DNA of 64,000 nucleotides from Helichrysum umbraculigerum. Its lineage: Eukaryota; Streptophyta; Magnoliopsida; Asterales; Asteraceae. The notes below the pieces were generated by a model. It ran no database searches, was not told where the DNA came from, and was given only the letters and a program-made list of their open reading frames with translations. This document shows positions 24,188 through 35,330 of the stretch, piece after piece. Position 1 is the first letter of the stretch. Each line of letters opens with the position of its first letter. The stretch spans positions 97,300,337-97,364,336 of the forward strand of contig CATIUR010000004.1 in NCBI GenBank assembly GCA_949592205.1, given 5' to 3'. Made by a program: the position numbers and the translations under genes.

Positions 24188-24592
24188 AGCGGAGCAATCT
24201 ATTGCTCGGCTGGTGATGCTCGTGATACTGCTGATGAAGATCCGATGGGTGCATAGGAAGTCTCGTCTGATGAGGAGTCATCTTCTGGATTATGCTGATA
24301 TTGGGCACCTTCATCCGATGCATCCTGATCAGCTCCTGTGTCTACAGTAAAAACTCCATCCTGTATCTACTGATCAATAAACGGCCCTGCAGGCATGTCA
24401 AAACTGTCAAGTGGAATGGTAGGCGATCCCTGCTGAGTGTGTCCCCTAAATAAGTCTGTCTGTGGGAGGATACTGGGGCCTGTACTATGATGATGGGATC
24501 GGACTGTCTGAGACTCCTGCGGGTCTGTGCAGTGGCAACTCGCCTAGAAACTCTGGATCTGCCGCTATCTCTCGAAGGCTGTTGTAACACCC
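24188..24592 (-). pseudogene. C-terminal part of the split Athila-like gag gene
   Basis: This is the downstream end of the gene that starts at 35330. When the inserted element (24593-33898) and one target repeat are ignored, the frame crosses the insertion site without a break. It continues in an arginine/serine/glutamine-rich tail, shifts frame near 24350, and ends in an acidic serine-rich tail close to 24190. It is inactive because of the insertion and the other lesions upstream. Confidence 0.62.
24588..24592 (+). repeat. Target-site duplication GCTGT, left copy
   Basis: GCTGT directly precedes the LTR start TGTAACACC and is repeated at 33899-33903 after the other LTR. This fixes both ends of the inserted element. 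Confidence 0.92.
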
Positions 24593-24712
24593 GGCATTTC
24601 AGGCTATCATTACTGTGCCTAATTATGTGCTTATTACGTGTATTTAGTACGAAATAGGACTAAGTACAGTACTTACTTAATTATATATATATATATATAT
24701 ATATATGATGAT

Positions 24713-24743
<31 letters not shown>

Positions 24744-25077
24744 GTATACTACTTGAACAAATCGTATCAACGGTGTCAGATAAAAATATAACAACACATT
24801 ACGGACGTTGGTGAAACTTTATTAAATAATATGAAATTATTTAATAACATTGAGTATTACTTTATATTATAATTATAACATAACAAAAATGTACATTTTG
24901 TTTAAAACATTACCGAACGCGACGAAAGCACCCAACACGAGCCCAACAAAAGAAAGTAGTTCAAGTTATATTTTATAGCACATTATTAAATATTTTGATA
25001 AAATACTTCAATTAATAACATTTTGGATAAACTTTAACTTAAACCGCGGAACAATATTTAGTCAATCACGGGACGTA

Positions 25078-25386
25078 ATGCAATTGAGGAACGAGTTCAC
25101 GAGATCGAGACCCAAGTTGGGTCGGCCAAACCCGCGGAGCCAACCCAACCGACCCGAGACCCAACTCTCCTTTTTTATTCCATTTCTCTCCATTCTCATC
25201 TCATGTTACACACACACAACCACCAACAACACTCTCAAATCACTCCCTCTCTTCCTCTTGAATCGGCAACCGAAACATCACCAACACCACCATCATAATC
25301 GTTCATCATCATCATCAAGACACAAACACAAGGATCATCATCACCATCACCATCTTCATCTTCTTCGATTTTCGACTTCGAGGTAA
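25078..25386 (+). other. Histidine-rich leader ORF in the LTR, ends at a splice donor
   Basis: A 102-codon frame, conserved at 32029-32337 in the other LTR, ends in histidine/serine runs encoded by CAT/CAC repeats. Its stop codon TAA overlaps the donor-like AG|GTAATA, so splicing would remove the stop and extend the frame. Translation is unproven; it may only be a low-complexity leader RNA. Confidence 0.35.
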
Positions 25387-25507
25387 TAAAACGTCAAAAC
25401 TCTTTTTAATTACTTGAAAAGCTTTGATTTACATGCTAGAACACATACTCAACGAAGATTTGTCCAAAAACCGGCTTAAAAATGCGTTTTTAAAACCTGA
25501 GTTACGA

Positions 25508-25745
25508 GCAGCTCGTCGAACGAGCCGAGTCGAGCAATGAACCGAACCAAGATGCGAGCCGAACCGAACCGAACTGAGATACGAGCCGAACCGAAACGAA
25601 CTGAGATGCGAGTCGAGCCGAGCTATGAACCGAACCGAGCAGCGAGCTGAGCCGAGCTGCGAACCGAACTGAGCAACGAATCGAGCTGAGCTTGTGAACC
25701 GAATCAAACAGCAAACCGAGCGGATCGAGCGAACCGAACGAGCGA
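25508..25745 (+). repeat. GAACCGA/GAGCCGAG tandem tract in the LTR
   Basis: Degenerate units of 5-10 bp (GAACCGAA, GAGCCGAG, GAGCTGAG) repeat for about 240 bp, and recur at 32458-32695. The open frames on both strands here are by-products of the repeat. It occupies the same place in the putative leader intron as the inverted-motif arrays of the other LTRs. Confidence 0.8.
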
Positions 25746-26931
25746 ACCAAACTGACCTGGTCTGCAAAATGAGTTTTATCCAACAATTTAACATTCGCAT
25801 AACAACAACTATACTTTTAACAACGAAGACTTACATACAAAAATGATAATTTTGTGAAATAGACAACGAAACGCTTTTAATAATGATTTAATTGAAAGTT
25901 ATTATTAGTACAATCCGTCACCAACGTGCCAAACTTGTTTTCAAACTACAAACGGATCACTAAACAAACATTGGACATCAACTAGTTGAGTGGACAACTA
26001 GCATGGATAATCTTTAAGATATCTATTTATTTACTTAACCTTACGCGTTTAGGACGCTAGAGGTTACTGGTTCGGAGAACCGCACTACTTGACTACTGCT
26101 TTACTCTGCTAGACTCAGGTGAGTCTTACGGCCCCACTTTTACAGTTTTTCTTATTGGGGGAGATACATGCTACTGATTTTCCTTTAAGACAAGTACTAA
26201 AACTGCTTACTATACCAAACGGAATTGCATGAGTTATTTACTATTTACAGAAGTCTCTCCATCATATATCGTTAGTTATGGACTTAAGCGCGAACACTAG
26301 TTAATGGATCCATTAGGGAAATGACCCTCCCCGCCTGGGGTAGTAGCGCTACCACGAACCGTTGTGTATAAACGGGCGACTAGTATTCGTTACTTATGCT
26401 TGCTCAATTACGAGCATGTCACTGGAGCAATTTATTAATTACGGGTTAAGCTTCGATTATGAGCCTCATGGCAACGGTATAACTTACTTATTTTACTTAT
26501 TTTACGCCTACGGGCACTACTGATGAAATCTTGTGTTCAAAAAACTATTATTACATACCAACCTGTGAGATTCACCAACATTCGTGTTGACCTTTTAGCA
26601 TGTATTCTCAGGTACCCAGAAGAAGTAGGATTACTCCAGGACATAGCTAGAGTCGCATGTTTTCAATTAAATTGCATTAACGGAGATTCTCAGCATTATC
26701 TTTTGTACATTTTGATTATGTAATAGAATCTCCCGCTACACGCGTGGACTCTAGGGAACTACATTTTGTATACGAAAACATTGAGTTTTCAAACAATTAT
26801 TTCATATGAAATCATTTTACAACGTCTCATTTAGAGTTCGTTTGCTATATTATCTTATGTTCTGTGATTATTGATTGGTAGCACCCCAAACCTTGCTTCC
26901 GCCAACAGTGAAATTTGGGGGTGTTACAGAT

Positions 26932-26943
26932 TGGTATCAGAGC
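26932..26943 (+). other. Primer-binding site of the non-autonomous element
   Basis: TGGTATCAGAGC, 3 nt after the LTR end, pairs with initiator methionine tRNA. Confidence 0.93.
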
Positions 26944-27523
26944 CTAAGGTTATAGTGAATTAGGTTGCATTTAGTGGACCTAGACTATGACCGTTAGGCA
27001 GTATTCCCTATTAGGTATAACTGGTTCAGTGATTACATCATAAGAGTTTAATTTAGCATAGCCTGATCAACTATGTACAATTAAATGAAGATGTTGTGAG
27101 ATCTGAAATGAGTTATGTTGAACAGGAATGCACTAGCTGACTCTGACCACGAGAGGACCGAGACCTTTACTTGTTTTTTTTTGCTAGACATACACTAGGC
27201 TATTATGTGATACACGAGTATATACATACATGGGCCTCACTCACTGACTATACTACTAGGCTATTATATATTGAATGTATATGAATAGGCCTCACACGTT
27301 AACACACTCGCTATAGAGATAGCTGACTTTTCTCTTGTGACACATACGAATTTCTCTCATCGGTTTGCACCGACCACGACAGACTTGATTACCGTTACAC
27401 CACTTTGTGGTGCACTCTAATGATTTTATGAAAATCACATCTGACACACGAAATCGACGTACTTCCAAGGACTAAAATCCTCTCTCTGCCACTTCTATAG
27501 ATCTCAAGGCTGCAAACTCCTAA

Positions 27524-28000
27524 ATGGAAGGCTACCCGTCAGATAGTGACCAAGTCCACGAGCAACAAATTCAGTACACTTATCTCGATGGGGATATCAT
27601 ACCAGATGGAGAAATCGTATTGGAGGGAAATGAAAATCAGAATTTCGAAATGATTGGCATCGACATTGAAGAATATGAAAGAGTGCGGGGTCAGGACGAG
27701 GAACTAGACGACCGAAATTGGGCACTTAAGTGTAAGTGCATAGACTATGAACAGAGATTGAGAATCTCAAACCGATCTGTCCCTACGCGAATCAAAGATA
27801 AGATCCGTCACTGGAAGAAAGTGGCTACCAACCTAACCCGTAGGACCGAAACGTGGATCAAACGTTTGGGCAGGAAGTCAACGGAGGAGACTAGGTACCG
27901 CCATATGACTCAAAGATACAGGGACATGCTCGAGGCATGCTATCACCCACACGACCTGAACCTGGAGCCGGAAGACGAGTCCGAAGGCCAGGAAGCCTAA
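27524..28000 (+). CDS. 158-residue acidic/basic protein of the non-autonomous element
   Basis: First clear frame after the primer-binding site. The first 70 residues are acidic, with many glutamates and aspartates; residues about 85-135 are rich in arginine and lysine and look helical; the C-terminus is acidic again. I recognise no domain. By position it stands where the start of gag would be, so it could be a remnant of the gag N-terminus or a separate accessory protein. Whether it is translated is unknown. Confidence 0.5.
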   Translation: MEGYPSDSDQVHEQQIQYTYLDGDIIPDGEIVLEGNENQNFEMIGIDIEEYERVRGQDEELDDRNWALKCKCIDYEQRLRISNRSVPTRIKDKIRHWKKVATNLTRRTETWIKRLGRKSTEETRYRHMTQRYRDMLEACYHPHDLNLEPEDESEGQEA

Positions 28001-29399
28001 CTAAGAATGACTTAACGACAACCAGCATCAAATTTTGTTAAACCCATGTACAGCGGATGTGTAATCACGGTGTATTGTACTAGAAACTCTATTCTGATAG
28101 CTATATAGTGATACCAACACATTTTGTATTAGGTTCCTTATATTCGACCGGATGTAACAATTCCCGGTACATTTTGTAAACTCTAACTTTTGTAACCTTT
28201 TGGATCTATATGAAAAGGGATTACAACCTATATGAAAAATCTATCAACATGACATGTTTTGACACGCTTTCTCAAAATCTACACGATTGTGATAATCGAA
28301 TCTTTCACGCGTTCCACTGTACTATTATCAAAGACGTATAAAAACTGCGTGTATTATACACGACTAGATGGACCGATGTATCATCACGAACAGAACCCAA
28401 CGCTAGCGGTATTACAGCTGATGCACCTCCCATTAAGACACGTCATCGTATTGACACCCACCAATGTTATTGGTCAACCACAACTCCTACGTATTGGATA
28501 CATCTTCCAACCATTAGATGGAACCCATCGGTTAACATTTGACTCGATTCGCGATTTAATCGTTCAATTTTCAACTGGATTAGTGCCGCGAGGGACACTC
28601 ACGATGACTAAGTCCACCATTATTCCCACAACAAATCGATCATTCTGATCATTACGACAATAAGGACTTGTCACGACAGGACTACTCACTACTCATAACG
28701 AACGTTTGTTCACATCGAAATAGTAACACGGCCGCGATTGACTACCTTTTAAAAACGATCCGATCGTTGATATGCCTACGTCTAACCAAATTTACAAAAT
28801 GTAAATTCGCTACGTCACCCATTGCTGCCGAGCAATACACCTACTTAACTCTCATGATCTATTCATGTACAAATTCGAAATACCTAAACAAAAATTTTCA
28901 GTTCGAGCATACTACCCAACCTTTGTTATGATAATCGCTTTTATTTCCATCACTTCATATTCACCGTATAACAAACAACGACTAGCTAGTAACGGGATAC
29001 CAGACACGACGTCGTTCGAACCTTCATGCACAACTCTTTTACGTCATTTTCCCCATTTTACCGCCAACAACACCCGACAACTGCTTTTCGAAAGACGGCA
29101 GTTTCCCCTACGTAGTAATCCACTTACTTCGGTACTGACCGACCCTAGAAACCAGACACTTCGCAAACGAACTCTTCATCGTCAATCTCATATCCGTCAA
29201 GATCGGAATTGTTGACATCATCGTCGGATATGGATTGGCTACCCAAGCACCGTGACATGAGCCCCTTACCGACTAGCCCCATCTTCTGGTAACAATAACA
29301 AAAGGAAGCCTGATGGATACCCAAACCTTCAAAACCACACCAACAGAAAGTCTGCGACTACGAAGGCTTATGCTTCCTGTTCTGACGACTCGAAGACGT
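28001..29399 (+). other. Internal region without an intact gene
   Basis: Only short frames occur (28259-28648, 28668-28931, 28865-29215), with no recognisable domain. The sequence probably derives from decayed gag or pol. Confidence 0.45.
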
Positions 29400-29610
29400 A
29401 CAAGGAGAGCAAGCCCTACTGCTCTAAATGTAGTCTTCATCATGGTGAGCCGTGTCCTTACACCAAATCTAAACGATTTGGATATCTAGCCAAAGATTGT
29501 GGAACAATCATAACTGGTACCAACGCTAGTGCACCCAAGATTTGCTACCGGTGCAACGGTACTGGGCCTTTCAGGAAGGACTGCCCAAAACCGAAGAACA
29601 AAAACAACAA
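29400..29610 (+). pseudogene. Decayed gag zinc-knuckle stretch
   Basis: The frame through 29405-29600 encodes paired cysteine motifs like those of the gag protein further on, but the second knuckle has proline where the zinc-binding histidine should be (CX2C then GTGP then C) and the first lacks the normal spacing. Stops flank it. It looks like an earlier gag copy replaced by the intact frame at 30082. Confidence 0.55.
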
Positions 29611-30081
29611 TGCACGGGACAAGGTTATATCATCAATGCTGGAAACAATCATCAAGACCCGAAACTGGACGCGAATACGATTCACTCTTAATCAACCTAA
29701 TTGCTTATATACTAGTTGATTGCTAAATCCTACCAATTGCTCAATGTTCCCTATATTGCTATAGATTTTAGGCACAACCTAGGATAAACAAACTACTTAT
29801 AGGCCGATAGGTGTAATACGTAATTACACTATGAACTTAACAAACAGACTATTTCCCATACATCTCACACTGGTTGAGACCGGGAACCATGGAACTATCG
29901 TCCTTACACGTCATCTGCCCGAACTTTACGCCGCAAATTGTCTGTTTGGAGAGAACCGTTTGTACCCTTATTATCTTCGCCAGAATTCAAATTTTATACT
30001 TCAAAACTCATACTTGCCATTACACAATACCTAATGTCATCATTAAAATATCGTTTTGACAAAACACCTGTTTCGTAGGAG

Positions 30082-31104
30082 ATGACAAGCTACTCCACTG
30101 ACAGCCACATGGCAAATGACGACCAACTCGAGGAGAAGCAGTCAATGTTTCCTTACCTACTCACTCTCGAAAGCGACACCGAGTCAGTGATTAAAGAACC
30201 ATTGGAAGAAATGGCACACCTAGAAGGAATTGGGGAAATTCCACCTCAACTCGTAGCTATAGAAGCTACTCAAATAACACGAGCAAATTCCACTTCAAAC
30301 TCTGCTACTGATGACCATACCCCAGCTACCGCTATCACCACTCCTACTATCATTACTCCTCCTACTATTACCCCTCCGATCATTGTCAATGTAAACACTA
30401 ACAACTCCCAGCATACAGACGAAACACTGAATGCATTGCGCAATCAGCTAGCTACTGTTCAGGAGGAAATCACCAATTTGCGCCAACACGCCCTCGAGCA
30501 GGGGTTGCGCCTGCGAACTCTAGAGTTCTACTGGGAACAATTAAGGTTCCTGTGCCCAACTCTGGGAAATGTACTCCAGTTGGTTTCTAACTATGCATCA
30601 CAGATGACTCAAGCTAGTATCCCTAAGGAAAAGGATACCGAAGCCCAACTGATAAACCTCAAAAGGAATCCGGGAGAAAGCTCCAACACAGACTTTACTA
30701 TGCCCCGAACAAAAAGGACAAAAATGACTCAAACTCACACTGCTGGAGCCAAAGGGAAAACCTATATGGGATACAAACCCCTCTGTTTCATATGTAATCG
30801 TCACCACACCGGACCCTGTGGTACTCCTTGCCGTCGATGCCAGACCTATGGACACCAAGTCCAGGACTGTAGGTTTGCACCTAAAAATACCAACTCTAAA
30901 GCATTGAAGGCTTGCTTCGAATGCGGAAACACTGGGCACCTCAAGGCTAACTGCCCGTCTCTGACTACGAAGGATAACAACAAAAAGGGAAACACTCATG
31001 CTGGAACCTCTACAGACTGTAGCAATACCATAGGTACGTCGCCACGCCATCTCCTGAAATCATACATAATACTGATAGAGTTAGTTTACTCTATGACCCT
31101 GTAA
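30082..31104 (+). CDS. Gag-like nucleocapsid protein with two zinc knuckles (340 aa)
   Basis: An intact gag-like protein. Residues 1-110 are acidic, then threonine/proline-rich; about 112-155 form a likely coiled coil (leucine and glutamine rich). Two CX2CX4HX4C knuckles follow at C250-C263 and C278-C291, with an extra CX2C...HH...C group at 235-246. There is no protease motif after it. It presumably packages the element's RNA, while other functions come from elsewhere. The start at 30082 follows an in-frame break; a downstream start at M11 is possible. Confidence 0.75.
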   Translation: MTSYSTDSHMANDDQLEEKQSMFPYLLTLESDTESVIKEPLEEMAHLEGIGEIPPQLVAIEATQITRANSTSNSATDDHTPATAITTPTIITPPTITPPIIVNVNTNNSQHTDETLNALRNQLATVQEEITNLRQHALEQGLRLRTLEFYWEQLRFLCPTLGNVLQLVSNYASQMTQASIPKEKDTEAQLINLKRNPGESSNTDFTMPRTKRTKMTQTHTAGAKGKTYMGYKPLCFICNRHHTGPCGTPCRRCQTYGHQVQDCRFAPKNTNSKALKACFECGNTGHLKANCPSLTTKDNNKKGNTHAGTSTDCSNTIGTSPRHLLKSYIILIELVYSMTL

Positions 31105-31389
31105 CTATTACAAACGTTATAAACATAGTAGACTTTACGAATTACCGTAGGCTACTAGTACACATTGTAGCTACACTCTAATTACCGACTGACCCCGTCC
31201 ACTGAACATGGTCGACACACATCGAAACTCTTTGTCGGTAGGACACCATCCCAACAAAGGGAGGAAGACCCCATGAGACAGACATTTCATCACTGACACA
31301 TCTCGCCGGCATTCTTAGATGACTTATTGATGATTACTTGAGCATACATACTACTACTTAGAACAAATTTCGGGACGAAATTCTCCTAA

Positions 31390-31400
31390 CAGGGGGAGAA
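31390..31400 (+). other. Polypurine tract of the non-autonomous element
   Basis: ACAGGGGGAGAA lies directly before the 3' LTR, preceded by the chromovirus block GGGACGAAAT. Confidence 0.9.
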
Positions 31401-31524
31401 TGTAACATCCGGCATTTTAGGCTATCATTACTGTGCCTAATTATGTGCTTATTACGTGTATTTAGTACGAAATAGGACTAAGTACAGTACTTACTTAATT
31501 ATATATATATATATGATGATTGTA

Positions 31525-31561
<37 letters not shown>

Positions 31562-31653
31562 GTATATATATGTATATATATATATATACATATATATGTA
31601 TATATATATATACATATATGTATATATACATATATATATATGTATATATATAC

Positions 31654-31697
<44 letters not shown>

Positions 31698-33898
31698 GTA
31701 TACTACTTGAACAAATCGTATCAACGGTGTCAGATAAAAATCTAACACATTACGGACGTTGGTGAAACTTTATTAAATAATATGAAATTATTTAATAACA
31801 TTGAGTATTACTTTATATTATAATTATAACATAACAAAAATGTACATTTTGTTTAAAACATTACCGAACGCGACGAAAGCACCCAAAACGAGCCCAACAA
31901 AAGAAAATAGTTCAAGTTATATTTTATAGCACATTATTAAATATTTTGATAAAATACTTCAGTTAATAACATTTTGGATAAACTTTAACTTAAACCGCGG
32001 AACAATATTTAGTCAATCACGGGACGTAATGCAATTGAGGAACGAGTTCATGAGATCGAGACCCAAGTTGGGTCGGCCAAACCCGCGGAGCCAACCCAAC
32101 CGACCCGAGACCCAACTCTCCCTTTTTATTCCATTTCTCTCCATTCTCATCTCATTTTACACACACACAACCACCAACAACACTCTCAAATCACTCCCTC
32201 TCTTCCTCTTGAATCGGCAACCGAAACATCACCAACACCACCATCATAATCGTTCATCATCGTCATCAAGACACAAACACAAGGATCATCATCACCATCA
32301 CCATCTTCATCTTCTTCGATTTTCGATTTCGAGGTAATAAAACGTTAAAACTCTTTTTAATTACTTGAAAAGCTTTGATTTACATGCTAGAACACATACT
32401 CAATGAAGATTTGTCCAAAAACCGGCTTAAAATGTGTTTTTAAAACCTGAGTTACGAGCAGCTCGTCGAACGAGCCGAGTCGAGCAACGAACCGAACCGA
32501 GATGCGAGCCGAACCGAACCGAACTGAGATACGAGCCGAACCGAAACGAACTGAGATGCGAGTCGAGCCGAGCTATGAACCGAACCGAGCAGCGAGCTGA
32601 GCCGAGCTGCGAACCGAACTGAGCAACGAATCGAGCTGAGCTTGTGAACCGAATCAAACAGCAAACCGAGCAGATCGAGCGAACCGAACGAGCGAACCAA
32701 ACTGACCTGGTCTGCAAAATGAGTTTTATCCAACAATTTAACATTCCCGTAACAACAACTATACTTTTAACAACGAAGACTTACATACAAAAATGATAAT
32801 TTTGTGAAATAGACAACGAAACGCTTTTAATAATGATTTAATTGAAAGTTATTATTAGTACAATCCGTCACCAACGTGCCAAACTTGTTTTCAAACTACA
32901 AACGGATCACTAAACAAACATTGGACATCAACTAGTTGAGTGGACAACTAGCATGGATAATCTTTAAGATATCTATTTATTTACTTAACCTTACGCGTTT
33001 AGGACGCTAGAGGTTACTGGTTCGGAGAACCGCACTACTTGACTACTGCTTTACTCTGCTAGACTCAGGTGAGTCTTACGGCCCCACTTTTACTGTTTTT
33101 CTTATTGGGGGAGATACATGCTACTGATTTTCCTTGAACACAAGTACTAAAACTGGTTACTATACCAAACAGAATTGCATGAGTTATTTACTATTTACAG
33201 AAGTATCTCCATCATATATCGTTAGTTATGGACTTAAGCGCGAACACTAGTTAATGGATCCATTAGGGAAATGACCCTCCCCGCCCGGGGTAGTAGCGCT
33301 ACCACGAACCGTTATGTATAAACGGGCGACTATTATTCGTTACTTATGCTTGCTCAATTACGAGCATGTCACGAGAGCAATTTATTAATTACGGGTTAAG
33401 CTTCGATTATGAGCCTCATGGCAACGGTATAACTTACTTATTTTACATTTGCATAATTGAAAATACTTGATTTACGCCTACGGGCACTACTGATGAAATC
33501 TTGTGTTCAAAAAACTATTATTACATACAAACCTGTGAGATTCACCAACATTCGTGTTGACCTTTTAGCATGTATTCTCAGGTACCCAGACGGAGTAGGA
33601 TTACTCCAGGACATAGCTAGAGTCACATGTTTTCAACTAAATTGCATTAACGGAGATTCTCGGCATTATCTTTTGTACATTTTGATTATGTAATAGAATC
33701 TCCTGCTACACGCGTGGACTCTAGGGAACTACATTTTGTATACGAAAACATTGAGTTTTCAAACAATTATTTTATATGAAATCGTTTTACAATGTCTCAT
33801 TTAGAGGTCGTTTGCTATATTATCTTATGTTCTGTGATTATTGATTGGTAGCACCCCAAACCTTGCTTCCGCCAACAGTGAAATTTGGGGGTGTTACA
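31401..33898 (+). repeat. 3' LTR of the non-autonomous element (2498 bp)
   Basis: Nearly identical to 24593-26928. The main difference is the AT microsatellite, which has grown to about 195 bp (31499-31694) from about 60 bp. Donor at 32334, composite site around 33064-33074, hairpin 33546-33559 and acceptor 33581 are all conserved. Confidence 0.92.
31499..31694. repeat. Expanded AT/GT microsatellite
   Basis: An (AT)n tract with interspersed GTATAT/ACATAT units. It produces false tyrosine/isoleucine frames on both strands. The matching tract in the 5' LTR is 24684-24740. Confidence 0.93.
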
Positions 33899-33903
33899 GC
33901 TGT
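33899..33903 (+). repeat. Target-site duplication GCTGT, right copy
   Basis: Matches 24588-24592 exactly. Confidence 0.92.
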
Positions 33904-35330
33904 CCCCTGACTAAACCAACCACTGAGGGGATAGGTTGTCTCATCATAGAAACCCGTGCTGGAGGTGGCTGTGGTCTAGGTGGAACTGTCCGAGGAGGTA
34001 AGCCACGGCCACGACCTGGATATGGGTGAGGTGTCTGAGCAGGAACTGTAGGGGGTATATGTGTGGTGGTGCTCGGCCCAACCCGCATAGTATGTCTGGA
34101 AGTGGGCTCACTGGTATCCCTGCAATCTGCTGTCTCATAGCCCTGTAACATTTGACCTGAATCTGCATAAGCCAGTACCAATAGTCTGGCCCTGGAGGAG
34201 TCCCGTAGTGATAGATATATCTGGGAATCTGCACTCTGGGGGCTGGGATGGAAGGCCCTGCCCTAACAGGCGGTGGTACTACTGGTGGTGGTGCAACTGG
34301 GTCTACAGGATCATCCTCATCCTCATCTGAATCCGAATCCAAATCTCTGGGTTCTCCTGACCGATTTCTCTTATTCGTCCCTCTAGGTAGAACTAACTTT
34401 GGCACCAAGGTGTCAACACTATCAGGATCTGCTGGTCGTACGCTAATATAGACTGTGCCATCTCTCAAGATCTTGATTATCCCCATCATCCTCAGAAACT
34501 CATAGTCTATTGGTTGGGCACTCCACTTGGATAGACTCTTGAATTTCTCCACTTCTGCTGTTCTAAGCAGTCCCATTTTTCTAATCAACCTTGTAATCAC
34601 TGTACCCATGTACGATCTTTTCGTACCAAAACTCTTTTCCTCAAGAATTCGCTGAGCAACTAAATGGGCAACCTGAATGTTCCTCTTGCTGAGGATACAT
34701 GCCATCAAAGCAACATCAAACTCGGCAACTCGACCATTAGTCGTATGCTTCCCATCAAGCGAACAAGCCAATAGCTTGTGCAAAATCTGTAGAACTGGGT
34801 CTCTGAGTTGGGTAGCTTTAATACCCGAGAAATATGGCTTTGGCGACCAATGACTCCATGCCTCAGCGGCCGTAGTCGTGAGGGAAGTCGTGGTGGCTCC
34901 ACTAGTGAACAAGGGGGGAACGGATCTCGTCTGGAGTATAGAGATCTAGGTGTTGCGCGAACTGAGCTAATGACAAGGTGAATAGGCTTCCCAAATACCG
35001 AAATGTGATCTCTCCATCTCCAGCTCTCATCCCTGGCTCAAATGTATACGTGGCCATAAACTCAGTCACCATCTCCAAGTATACCGGCTCGTCGATGCTG
35101 AACAGTCTCTTAAAAGACTCAAGCTGCAGACCTTCAACCGAATAACTGAGAATGTCTTTTAATCTCTATTTTAGTCCCAATGTTTGCAGCTTATCCCAGT
35201 CTATGTATCGAAAATGACCGAATAATTTGTCTCTTCATATACGTGCCATCCGGTCGTATGCTGGTGTGGCACTAAGGTAGGCAAGAGATCTTGCAAGTGG
35301 TCGTGCTGGGTTTAGCTTTGATTTCTTCAT
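33904..35330 (-). pseudogene. Athila-like gag/ORF1 gene, main part, broken
   Basis: The start codon is at 35330, just after an acceptor-like CTCAG|GTACC. The N-terminal part encodes a domain seen in plant Athila-type and related ORF1 proteins (segments such as LFSIDEPVYLEM and ITFRYLG), followed by the AHLVAQRILEEK region resembling the putative plant transposon protein family. In-frame stops near 35237 and 35168, a shift near 34910 and another near 34150 break it. The C-terminal part is proline/arginine-rich and continues beyond the inserted element at 24592. The family name rests on memory of motifs. Confidence 0.7.

Larger units (their letters stand above)
24593..26928 (+). repeat. 5' LTR of the non-autonomous element (2336 bp)
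   Basis: Starts TGTAACACCCGG and ends GGGGGTGTTACA. Internal order: an (AT)n tract (24684-24740), a 102-codon leader frame rich in histidine (25078-25386), donor-like AG|GTAATA at 25383, a tandem tract of GAACCGA/GAGCCGAG units (25508-25745), composite CTCAG|GTGAGT at 26114-26124, hairpin CAACA-TTCG-TGTTG at 26576-26589 and acceptor CTCAG|G at 26611. Confidence 0.92.
24593..33898 (+). mobile_element. Non-autonomous chromovirus-type LTR retrotransposon, 9.3 kb
   Basis: A complete structural element: 5' LTR 24593-26928, primer-binding site 26932-26943, internal region, polypurine tract 31390-31400, 3' LTR 31401-33898 and a 5-bp target repeat. The internal region codes only for a 158-residue protein, a decayed zinc-knuckle stretch and a 340-residue gag-like protein. 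No protease, reverse transcriptase or integrase was recognised, so movement would need enzymes from a relative. It lies in the opposite orientation inside a gag-like gene of an older element. Confidence 0.9.

Noticed and set aside
25429..25800. Arginine/serine-rich frames, also at 32427-32744
   Set aside because: They come from the GAACCGA tandem tract; similar frames appear on both strands and in several phases.
31456..31765. Overlapping tyrosine/isoleucine-rich frames on both strands
   Set aside because: They are read from an (AT)n microsatellite inside an LTR and have no coding meaning.
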